Source of the DNA: Micromonospora wenchangensis
Lineage (GTDB): Bacteria > Actinomycetota > Actinomycetes > Mycobacteriales > Micromonosporaceae
Direction of reading: 5' to 3'
Length of the DNA stretch: 64,000 bases
Assembly: GCF_002210435.1 (NCBI RefSeq)
Contig: NZ_MZMV01000003.1
Coordinates: 1 to 64,000 of the forward strand
Shown: piece by piece, positions 44,163-52,300 of the stretch
Layout: every line of letters begins with the position of its first letter
How positions within the stretch are numbered: position 1 is the stretch's first letter
Notes under the pieces: model-generated
The model's input: the letters and a program-made list of their open reading frames with translations, nothing else
Databases searched by the model: none
What the model was told of the DNA's origin: nothing
Translations under genes and position numbers: made by a program

Positions 44163-45758
44163 TCAGCGCCGCGTGGACTGTCCGGCGCGCTCGGCGAGGG
44201 CCCGCCTGTCGATCTTGCCGTTGGCGTTGACCGGCAGCTCGTCGATGACCCGGACCTGCTGCGGCACCATGTAGTCGGGCAGCGCCTCCAGGCAGAACGC
44301 GCCCAGCTCCATCTCCTCCACGCCGGTGACGCCCTCGTCGAGCACCACGAACGCGGCCAGCACCGGGTCCTTGCCCTCCTGCGGCAGCATCAACGCGGCG
44401 GCCCCGGCGATGCCCGGGAACTCCCGGACCCGGCGCTCCACCTCGCCCAGCTCGACCCGGTTGCCGCGCACCTTGACCAGGGAGTCGGCCCGGCCGGTGA
44501 AGTACAGCTCCCCGCCCTCACCCCGGTAGGCCAGGTCGCCGGTGCGGAAGACGACCTGCCCGGTGGCCGGGTTGAGCGGGTCGGGGACGAGCGCGGCGGC
44601 GGTGGCCTCCGGGTCGTTCCAGTAGCCGTGGAACAGGGCGGCGCTGCGCAGGTGGATCTGCCCGACCACACCCGGCTCGTCGACCGGCCGGCCGTCCTCG
44701 TCGATCAGCAGCATCTCCGCGCCCGGGTGGGCGTGGCCGATGGAGATCCGGTCGACGTCGTCGGGCAGCGGGTTGGGCACGTCGGTGAAGGACGCGGCAA
44801 TGGATTCGCTGCTGCCGAAGCAGTTGACCACCCGGGCGTGCGGCAGGGCGCGTTGCAGCTCGCGCATCTCGGGCAGGGGGAAGTTCTCGCCGGAGTAGAG
44901 CACCCCGCGGATCTGCTCGCCGAGCGCGGCCAGCCCGGCGAACTCGTGCCGCAGCACCCCCCGCCAGATCGACGGCACGCCGTTGACCTGGGTGGCGCCG
45001 CTGTCGGCGAGGAACTGCACGAAGCGGCGCGGCCAGCGCAGCAGCGACCGGGGCACCGGCACCACGGCCGCGCCGCTGCCCAGCGCCAGGCCGATGTCGA
45101 GCAGCGAGAAGTCGAACTGCAACGGCGAGGTGGTGGCGACCCGGTCCTCGGCGGAGACGATGCCGTGCCGCAGCATCCCCCGGAAGAAGGCGAGCACGCC
45201 CCGGTGGCTCATCACCACGCCCTTGGGCCGGCCGGTGGTGCCGGACGTGAAGATCATGTAGGCCGGGTCGGTGGGCACCAGTTCCCGGCGGTGCCGGGTG
45301 CGCGGCGCGGGTGCCCGCTCGACCTGGATGCCGTCCGGGCCGAACCGGGCGGTGCCCAGCGGCGCGGGCACGCCCTCGCGGCGGCCGTCGACGGGTTGCA
45401 GGTGCAGCGCGGCGGCGGTGCTCTCGGCGATCAGCGCGAGCCGCTGGGCCGGGGTCTCCGGGCTGACCGGGATGAAGGTCAGGCCCAGCGACGAGCAGGC
45501 CAGGAAGACCGCGATGGCGGTCGGGGAGGTGTCCGACTCCAGGATCACCCGGTCGCCGATGTCCAGGCCGAGCTCGTCGAGGGCGGCGGCGTAGCCGTCC
45601 ACCCGCTGGGCGAGCTGACGGTACGAGATGGAGCCGACCTCGCCGCCGACGGCCTGGATGACGGCCGGCTTGTCGGGCGTCAGCCGGGCGCCCGCCAACA
45701 GGAACTCGTGCAGCGTCTCCACGGAGGCGTGCGTGCGCGCGAAGTTCTCTCGACTCAT
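44163..45758 (-). CDS. VinM-like amino acid ligase (protecting-group addition)
   Basis: This 531-residue adenylation enzyme has A3 FTSGTTGRPKGVVMSHRG, A5 CFGSSESIAAS, A7 FRTGDLAY, A8 TGRADSLVKVRGNRVELGEVE and A10 VNANGKIDRRAL. It resembles the family of VinM and CmiS-type partners that add an alpha-amino acid (alanine in vicenistatin) to the amine of the beta-aminoacyl-ACP, protecting it during chain extension. The A4/A5 region (PLQFDFSLLDIG) carries the normal Asp expected for an alpha-amino acid substrate, unlike the ligase at 42474. It is monocistronic, divergent from the free ACP gene, with TAGGGG-type boxes (45805-45821) 47-63 bases upstream. The amino acid used is not proven. Confidence 0.87.
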   Translation of the reverse strand: MSRENFARTHASVETLHEFLLAGARLTPDKPAVIQAVGGEVGSISYRQLAQRVDGYAAALDELGLDIGDRVILESDTSPTAIAVFLACSSLGLTFIPVSPETPAQRLALIAESTAAALHLQPVDGRREGVPAPLGTARFGPDGIQVERAPAPRTRHRRELVPTDPAYMIFTSGTTGRPKGVVMSHRGVLAFFRGMLRHGIVSAEDRVATTSPLQFDFSLLDIGLALGSGAAVVPVPRSLLRWPRRFVQFLADSGATQVNGVPSIWRGVLRHEFAGLAALGEQIRGVLYSGENFPLPEMRELQRALPHARVVNCFGSSESIAASFTDVPNPLPDDVDRISIGHAHPGAEMLLIDEDGRPVDEPGVVGQIHLRSAALFHGYWNDPEATAAALVPDPLNPATGQVVFRTGDLAYRGEGGELYFTGRADSLVKVRGNRVELGEVERRVREFPGIAGAAALMLPQEGKDPVLAAFVVLDEGVTGVEEMELGAFCLEALPDYMVPQQVRVIDELPVNANGKIDRRALAERAGQSTRR

Positions 45759-45804
45759 GGCCGGAGCGTATCGGCGGCCCCGCCGGCCCCCACCCGCATC
45801 GACC

Positions 45805-45821
45805 CCCCTAACGACCCCTTA
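45805..45821 (-). promoter_or_regulatory. Paired TAGGGG/TAAGGG boxes upstream of VinM-like gene
   Basis: On the plus strand CCCCTA (45805-45810) and CCCTTA (45816-45821) are 11 bases apart, so TAGGGG and TAAGGG read toward the ligase start at 45758. It is the shortest distance of any pair to its gene. Confidence 0.45.
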
Positions 45822-45916
45822 CCCGGGCCGGGCGGCGGCCGGGAAATTGTCGGGTCGTCACTGCCCGTGGGGCGTTGTTAGCGTTTTCTCACCCTGCACC
45901 GGAAGGAATCGCGGAC

Positions 45917-46171
45917 ATGTGGGATCAACGGTTCGAGGCCATCCTGCGCCAGCACCTGCCCTTCCTCGACCCCGAGGAGACGCTGCTGGCCGGCACCAGC
46001 CTGCGCGACTCCGGCCTGGACTCCCTCGCCATGGTCGAACTGCTGGCCACCCTGGAGAGCGAGTACGACGTGCGCTTCGTCGACGAGGCGATGTCGATGG
46101 AGACGTTCGCCACCCCGCAGACGTTGTGGAGCGTGCTGACCGACATGCGTGGCGTGCCCGCTCCCGTGTGA
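45917..46171 (+). CDS. Free-standing acyl carrier protein (VinL-like)
   Basis: This 84-residue carrier protein has the phosphopantetheine site Ser36 in SGLDSLAMVEL and the usual four-helix pattern. It is acidic and matches the length of discrete ACPs used in beta-amino acid starter loading. It would carry the beta-aminoacyl and then the capped dipeptidyl thioester between the two ligases and the VinK-like acyltransferase. ATG 45917 follows GGAAGGA. It is divergent from the VinM-like ligase and ends at a strong hairpin (46185-46224). It differs from the PKS ACPs, having GLDSLAM rather than GFDSLAA or GFDSLTA. Confidence 0.9.
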   Translation: MWDQRFEAILRQHLPFLDPEETLLAGTSLRDSGLDSLAMVELLATLESEYDVRFVDEAMSMETFATPQTLWSVLTDMRGVPAPV

Positions 46172-46184
46172 GCGGCACCCGTTC

Positions 46185-46224
46185 CGAAAGTGCCCGTGAC
46201 CGGATGCGGTCACGGGCACTTTCG
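46185..46224. terminator. Bidirectional terminator hairpin
   Basis: CGAAAGTGCCCGTGACCG (46185-46202) pairs perfectly with 46207-46224 around GATG. It lies between the convergent ends of the ACP gene and the aldo/keto reductase gene. Confidence 0.82.
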
Positions 46225-46235
46225 TGGTCCGCCGG

Positions 46236-47102
46236 TCAGCCTCCGATCGCGTCCAGCGCGGCGAGGTCGTCGGCGGTGAGCGTCAGCCCCGCCCCGGCGA
46301 CGTTCTCCCGCAGGTGTGCCACCGACGAGGTGCCGGGGATGAGCAGGATGTTGGGTGAGCGCTGCAACAGCCAGGCCAGGGCGACGGCCGTCGGGGTGGC
46401 GTCCCGGCGGGCGGCCACGGCCGACAGCGCGGCGGACTGCAACGGGCTGAACCCGCCCAGCGGGAAGTACGGCACGTAGGCCACCCCCTGCCCGGCGAGC
46501 CTGTCGATCAGCGGGTCGTCCTGCCGGTTCGCCAGGTTGTAGAGGTTCTGCACGCACACGACCGGGGCGATCGACTGCGCCTCGGCGACCTGCTCCGGCG
46601 TCACGTTGCTCACCCCCAGGTGCCGGACCAGGCCCTTGCGCTGGAGTGCGACGAGCGCCTCGAACGGCTCGGCGAGGGAGCCGGCCCGGGGCCCCGTGGC
46701 GTCACCGAGCCGGAGGTTGACCAGGTCCAGGGCCTCGACGCCGAGGTTCTCCAGGTTCTCCTCGACGGCCCGGCGCAGCTGCTCCGGCTCCCGCGCCGTG
46801 GGCCAGCCGCCCTGTCGGTCCCGGGTCGCGCCGACCTTGGTCACCAGGTGCAGCCCTTCGGGGTACGGGTGCAGGGCCTCGCGGATCAGTCGGTTGGTGA
46901 CGTGCGGCCCGTAGGCGTCGCTGGTGTCGATGTGCGTGATGCCGAGGGCGACGACCTCGCGGAGGACGGCCAGCGCGGCGTCCGGGTCGGCGGGCGGTCC
47001 CATCACCCCGGGGCCGGCGAGTTGCATCGCGCCGTAGCCGAACCGGGTGACGGTCAGGTCGCCCAGCGTCCAGGTGCCGCCGGGCAGAGAGCGGGTGGGC
47101 AT
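46236..47102 (-). CDS. Aldo/keto reductase family oxidoreductase
   Basis: This 288-residue NADPH-dependent oxidoreductase has the TIM-barrel pattern: FGYGAMQLAGPGVMG, ITHIDTSDAYGPH with the likely Asp and catalytic Tyr, LVTKVGAT with the Lys, and C-terminal cofactor residues near LLIPGTSSVAHLREN. The strand where many members carry the catalytic His reads LDLVNLRLGD, so the usual His appears to be Arg, as in some actinobacterial members. The start is ATG 47102; the longer frame overlaps the regulatory spacer. It is divergent from an HxlR regulator across an inverted repeat. It may be a stress or electrophile-defence gene rather than a cluster enzyme, as nothing ties it to starter or chain chemistry. 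Confidence 0.87.
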   Translation of the reverse strand: MPTRSLPGGTWTLGDLTVTRFGYGAMQLAGPGVMGPPADPDAALAVLREVVALGITHIDTSDAYGPHVTNRLIREALHPYPEGLHLVTKVGATRDRQGGWPTAREPEQLRRAVEENLENLGVEALDLVNLRLGDATGPRAGSLAEPFEALVALQRKGLVRHLGVSNVTPEQVAEAQSIAPVVCVQNLYNLANRQDDPLIDRLAGQGVAYVPYFPLGGFSPLQSAALSAVAARRDATPTAVALAWLLQRSPNILLIPGTSSVAHLRENVAGAGLTLTADDLAALDAIGG

Positions 47103-47133
47103 GTGACTTACCTCGGCCTTTCGTGGTGAACGG

Positions 47134-47150
47134 AGTGGTACCGGACCACT
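47134..47150. promoter_or_regulatory. Inverted repeat, probable HxlR operator
   Basis: AGTGGT and ACCACT flank ACCGG in the 122-base divergent spacer between the aldo/keto reductase and HxlR genes, 32 bases from the reductase start. Placement fits control of both genes. Confidence 0.55.
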
Positions 47151-47224
47151 ATCGGTGAGGTAGCTTTCTGCAGGGAAGTAGGCACCCGAAAGTGCGTAGC
47201 GCACCGACCGCGGGAGGAACGGCG

Positions 47225-47689
47225 ATGACGACGAGGACGGCGGCCGAGCGCCGGGCGGAGACGGCGGCGGCGTACGACGCGTTCGTGGCGCAGTGTCCCA
47301 GTCGCGAGCTGCTCGCCCGGATCTCCGACAAGTGGGTCGCGCTGGTGCTGGCCGCGCTGCGCACCGACGGCTCGCACCCGTTCGGCGCGGACTGCGCCGG
47401 CACCCCCCGGCCGATGCGCTACTCGGAGCTGTCCCGCCTGCTCGCCGGGGTCAGCCAGAAGATGCTCACCCAGACCCTGCGCACCCTGGAACGCGACGGT
47501 CTGGTCAGCCGTACCGCGACGGCGACCGTGCCGGTCACGGTCACCTACGAGCTGACCGACCTCGGCTTCTCCCTGCACGAGACGATGCGGGCCCTCAAGA
47601 GCTGGGCCGAGACGCACCTGGACGACGTGCACGCCCACCGGGCGGCCTACGACGCCCGGCACCCCGCCCCGGCGGCCCGCCCCGCCTGA
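47225..47689 (+). CDS. HxlR-family winged-helix transcriptional regulator
   Basis: This 154-residue MarR-like regulator has the HxlR start pattern CPSRELLARISDKWVALVLAAL, a winged helix with RYSELSRLLAGVSQKMLTQTLR and the wing LERDGLVSR, and a C-terminal dimer helix (LHETMRALKSW). Many family members sense electrophiles or oxidants through a Cys at the N-terminal position held here by QCPS. ATG 47225 follows GGGAGGAAC. It is divergent from the aldo/keto reductase and converges on the aminopeptidase, which ends 25 bases away. The best target is the reductase, through the repeat at 47134-47150. Its link to the PKS cluster is by position only. Confidence 0.9.
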   Translation: MTTRTAAERRAETAAAYDAFVAQCPSRELLARISDKWVALVLAALRTDGSHPFGADCAGTPRPMRYSELSRLLAGVSQKMLTQTLRTLERDGLVSRTATATVPVTVTYELTDLGFSLHETMRALKSWAETHLDDVHAHRAAYDARHPAPAARPA

Positions 47690-47713
47690 GCGGGCCGTCC
47701 GGGGCGGTCGGGT

Positions 47714-48610
47714 TCAGAGCTTGTCGAGGAACTGGGTGAGGATCTCGGTGAACCGCTCCGGGGTCTCCAGGTGGGGCAGGTGGCTGGCCCCCTCGATGAT
47801 CTCCCAACGGGCGCCGGGCACGAGATCGTGGTAGGGGCGGGCGGCCGCCGGGGTGACCTCGTCGTACTCGCCGGTGATCACCAGGGTCGGGGTGTCGATC
47901 TGCGGCAGCTGGTCGACCAGCGAATAGTCGCGCAGCGTGCCGATGATGTGGAACTCGCTCGGCCCGTTCATCGCGTGGTAGACGGTCGGATCACCGTTGA
48001 TCTCCATGAAGGAGGCCATCAGCTCCGGCGGCAACGGCTTACACCGGCACACGTGCCGCTGGTAGAAGACCATCATCGCGGCCGTGTACGCCGGGCTGCC
48101 GGTGGTGCCCGCGGCCTCGTGCCGGCGCAGCGTCGCGTCCACCCCGGGGGGCAGCGCGGCCCGCAGCACGTCCAGCTCCGGCAGCCACAGCGGGTACGAC
48201 GCCGGCGCGTTGGCGACGACCAGGCCACGCAGCCCGGCCGGACGACGCACCGCGTGGGCCGCCGCCAGCACCCCGCCCCAGGACTGCCCCAGCAGCACGT
48301 ACCCGTCGGCGATGCCGAGCTGACGCAGCAGGTTGTCCAGTTCGTCGAGGAACAGCTCCACCGTCCAGAAGTCGGCGCCCCGACCCCGCAGGTGGGTGGA
48401 GCCGCCGTTGCCGAGCTGGTCGTAGTGCACCACCGGCCGGCCGGTACGGCTCAGCTCGGCCAGGTTGAGCAGGTAGTCGTGGGTGCTGCCGGGGCCGCCG
48501 TGCAGCACCACCAGTGGCGGCCGGTCGCCGGGCAGCTCCCCCGTCACCCGGTACCACGTCCGGTGGTCGCCGAACTCGACGGTGCCCTTGGCGGTCGGTG
48601 CCAGTGTCAT
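47714..48610 (-). CDS. VinJ-like prolyl-aminopeptidase-family hydrolase
   Basis: This 298-residue alpha/beta hydrolase of the proline iminopeptidase family has oxyanion motif LHGGPGSTHDY, nucleophile elbow LGQSWGGVLA (Ser110), Asp in TGEYDEVTP and catalytic His in ASHLPHLE. In beta-amino acid macrolactam clusters this family removes the protecting amino acid from the PKS-bound chain, exposing the amine for ring closure (VinJ in vicenistatin). It is transcribed just downstream of the terminal PKS, with 20 bases between, so it is made with the thioesterase-bearing subunit that follows in the pathway. ATG 48610 has GGAG eight bases upstream; in-frame GTGs at 48619 and 48634 are alternatives, the latter overlapping the PKS stop. 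Confidence 0.9.
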   Translation of the reverse strand: MTLAPTAKGTVEFGDHRTWYRVTGELPGDRPPLVVLHGGPGSTHDYLLNLAELSRTGRPVVHYDQLGNGGSTHLRGRGADFWTVELFLDELDNLLRQLGIADGYVLLGQSWGGVLAAAHAVRRPAGLRGLVVANAPASYPLWLPELDVLRAALPPGVDATLRRHEAAGTTGSPAYTAAMMVFYQRHVCRCKPLPPELMASFMEINGDPTVYHAMNGPSEFHIIGTLRDYSLVDQLPQIDTPTLVITGEYDEVTPAAARPYHDLVPGARWEIIEGASHLPHLETPERFTEILTQFLDKL

Positions 48611-48630
48611 GTCGTCCACTCCAGCTGTCG

Positions 48631-49320
48631 TCACTGCGCGATCCAGTCCCGTACCACCCCGGCGGTCGTGCCGGCCTGACCCTCCATCATGGTGAAGTGG
48701 TCGCCGGGCACCTCCCGGAGCGTGTGCGGGGTCTCCCAGGTGGCCCGCCACCCGTCGTCGTCCCCGCCGGCCACGATGGACTCCTGCGGCCGGACGAAGA
48801 GCACCGGCGCGTCGATCGCCTCCACCGGGCAGCTCTCCAGCAACCGGATGTAGCGGCCCATCGCCGAGAGTCGGGCGCTGCTGAACTCGCCGAACGTGGC
48901 CTCCTTGTCCAGCAGCGATTCGAGCATGTGGGTGAAGAACGTCGCCGTGGTGCTGCCGGTGGTCAGGTAGGTGTCCAGCAGCACCACCCCGGTCGGGCCG
49001 TGCCCCTGCCGGGCCAGCAGACCGGCGGTGGCGTGGGCGAACAGGCCGCCGGAGGAGTAGCCGACGATGACGTACGGCCCCTGCTCGGCGATCGGGCGGA
49101 CCATCTCGGCGAACACCCGCACCGCCGCGTCGGCGGAGGCGGGCAGGCTGTCGTCGCGGCCGAAGCCGGGCACCGGCAGGGTCCACACGTCCCGGGTGCC
49201 GCCGAACTCGGCGGTGAACCGGGCGTACTGCTGGTCGCCGCCGAGGGCCATCGGCGACGGGAAGCAGACGATCGCCGGTCCCTGGTCGCCGCGGGCGAGC
49301 CGCCGGGGGGCGGGGATCTG
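48631..49320 (-). other. C-terminal releasing thioesterase domain
   Basis: Starts at about [15 protein letters not shown]; has nucleophile GYSSGG (Ser3543), Asp in VVLLDTYL and His in [10 protein letters not shown]. Type I PKS thioesterase expected to cyclise the deprotected amine onto the acyl chain. Confidence 0.9.
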
Positions 49321-52300
49321 CGGCAGGTCGGCCGGCCCGTCGAAGCTGGGCCGGATGTCGGCCACCGCGTGCAGCAACGCCAGGCCCTGCTGTACCCGAC
49401 CGCCCCGGACGGCGGTGCCGAACAGCGCGCTCATCGAGTCGGCGGCGGCGTCGGGCGTACCGGCCCGGTCCTCGGCCGGCGGCGCGGCCAGTTCGGTGCG
49501 CAGCAGCGCGGCCAGTTCGTCGACGCTGCCGTGGTCGAAGACCACCCCGGTGGCCAGCCGCAGGCCGGTCGCCTCGTTGAGGGTGGTACGCAGCTCCATC
49601 GCGGTGAGCGAATCGAAGCCCAGCTCGACGAAGCGCAGCGCCGGGTCGAGGTCGTCGGCGTCGCCGTGGCCGAGCACCGTCGCGGCGCGCGCACGCACCA
49701 GGTCGGCCAGCAGCGCCTGCTGCCCGTCGGCGTCGAGCCCGCCGAGCGTACGCCGCAGCGCCGCCGGGTCGGGCCGGTTCGTCCCCGACGCGGCCCGCCT
49801 GGTCGGGGTGACCAGGGCCCGCAGGATCGGCGGCACCTCGCCGCCCGCCGGGGTGCCCAGGTCGGCCTTGAGCGGGACGAGCACCGCCTCGGTGCGGGCC
49901 AGCGCGGCGTCCAGCAGCGCCAGCCCCTCCCCGGCGGACATCGGCAACACCCCGCCCCGGGACATCCGGGCCCGGTCGGTGCCACCGAGGTCGTCGGCCA
50001 TCCCGCCGCCGGCCCACGGCCCCCAGGCCAGGGACTGGGCGGGCAGCCCGGCCACCCGTCGCGCGCTCGCCAGCGCGTCGAGGAAGGCGTTCGCCGCCGC
50101 GTAGTTGCCCTGCCCCGGGCCGCCGAGCACGCCGGCCGCCGAGGAGAACAACACGAACGCGGTGAGGTCCGCGTCGCGGGTCAACTCGTGCAGGTGGGTG
50201 GCGGCGTCGACCTTGGGACGCAGTACCGCGTCGAGGCGCTCCCGGGTCAGCGACGGGATGATCCCGTCGTCGAGCACCCCGGCGGCGTGCACCACCCCGG
50301 TCAGCGGATGCTCGGCGGGCACCCCGGCGAGCAGCGCGGCGACCGCCTCCCGGTCGGCCAGGTCGCAGGCGGCCACGGTGACCTGCGCCCCGCGGGCGGT
50401 GAGGTCGTCGCGCAGCGCGGCCATCCCGTCCGCGTCCGGCCCGCGCCGGCTGGCCAGCAGCAGGTGCCGTACCCCGTACGCGTCGACCAGGTGGCGGGCG
50501 ACGAGCCGGCCGAGGGTGCCGCCGGCCCCGGTGACGAGGACGGTGCCGCCGTCGGTGAAGCCGCTGCCGGGGGTGCCGTCGGGTGCCGTCGCGGCGGTCA
50601 GCCGGGCGGCGTGGGCGACGCCCTCGCGGACGACGAGTTGCGGTTCGCCGCCGGCCAGCACCGCCGGGAGCGCCTGGGCCGACCCGTCGTGGTCGTCGAG
50701 GTCCACCAGGACGATCCGACCCGGGTTCTCCGACTGTGCGGACCGGGCCAGACCCCAGGCCGCCGCCGCGGCCGGTTCGGTGACCCGGTCACCCTGCGCG
50801 CCGTGGGTGAGCACCAGCAGTCGGGACGACGCCAACCGCTCGTCGGCGAGCCAACCCTGGAGCAGGGTGAGCAGCTGCCCGGTGGTGTGCCGGGCACCGA
50901 CCGCGAGATCCCGGGAGTCGGGCTGCACGCTGGCGACCAGCACCACGTCCGGTGCGGCCCCGCCCGCGTCCAGGGCGGCGGTGAGGGAGGGCAGGTCGGG
51001 GTGGGTCTCGGTGAGCAGACCGACGGTGTCGAGCGCGGCGGCCACCTTGAACTCGTCGACGCCGACCAGCGCCCAGCGGCCGGTGGCCGGGGTGGCGGTC
51101 AGCGGCACCGGGGTCCAGTCGACCCGGTAGAGGTGCTCCTGCCGACCGGTACGGGCGGCGGCGAGCTGACCCGCGTCGATCTCCCGCAACACCAGCGAGT
51201 CGACCCGGGCGACGGGTGCGCCGGTCTGGTCGGTGAGGGTGAGGGCGACCTCGTCGGGGCCGGCCGGGGTGACGGTGACCCGTAGTGCGCCCGCACCTGT
51301 GGCGTGGACGGTGACCCCGGTCCAGGAGAACGGGACGGCGGGTCTCCCCTCGCCCCGGCTCAGCCCGATGGCGTGCAGGGCCGCGTCGAACAGGGCCGGG
51401 TGCAGGTGGAACCGGTCGGCGTCGAGCACGTCGCCGGGGAGCGCGATCTCGGCGTACACCTCGTCGCCGTGCCGCCAGGCGGTCCGCAGGCCCTGGAAGA
51501 CCGGGCCGTAGACCAGTCCGGCGTCGGCCATCCGCTCGTAGATCCCGTCGACGTCGACGGGGGTGGCGGCGACCGGCGGCCAGGCGGTCGCCGGGTCGAC
51601 CGGCGGGTCGACCGGGGGCGGGGTGAGCAGGCCGGTGGCGTGCCGGGTCCACGGCGCGTCCCGGTGCCGGGAGTAGACGGTGACCGGCCGGCCGCCGTCC
51701 TCGCCGGGTGCGCCGACGGCCACCTGCACCTGTACGCCGTCGTCGTCGGGGACGACCAATGGGGCCTGGAGGGTGAGTTCGGCCAGCCGGCCGCAGCCGA
51801 CCTGGTCCCCGGCCCGGAGGGCGAGTTCGACGAGTCCGGTGCCGGGCAGCACGATCGTGTCGCCCAACGCGTGCTCGGCCAGCCACGGGTGGGTACGCCG
51901 GGACAGCAGCCCGGTGGCGATCAGCCCGTCGGTGTCGGGCAGGGTGGTGACGGCCGACAGCAGCGGGTGCCCGGCGTCGAGCAGCCCGGCGGCGGTGACG
52001 TCGCGGTCCGCCCCGGTGTCCTGCATCCAGTAGTGCTGGTGCTGGAAGGCGTAGGTGGGCAGGTCGACGGTCCGGCCGCCGGGGTTGACGGCCGCCCAGT
52101 CGAGGTCGACGCCGCTGATCCACGCCTGCGCCATCCCGGTGGCGTACGCGGCGACCTGTTCCCGGTCCCGGCGCTGCAACGCGACGGTCACCGCGTCGTC
52201 GACGCAGTCCGCGACCATGGCGGTGAGCACACTGTCCGGCCCGATCTCGACGAACCGGGTCACGCCCCGGGCCGCCAGAGCGGCGACGGTGTCGGCGAAC

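Noticed and set aside
47681..47694. Small hairpin CCCGC-CTGA-GCGGG at the HxlR/peptidase junction as a terminator
   Set aside because: Only five base pairs and partly within the HxlR stop region; too weak to call.
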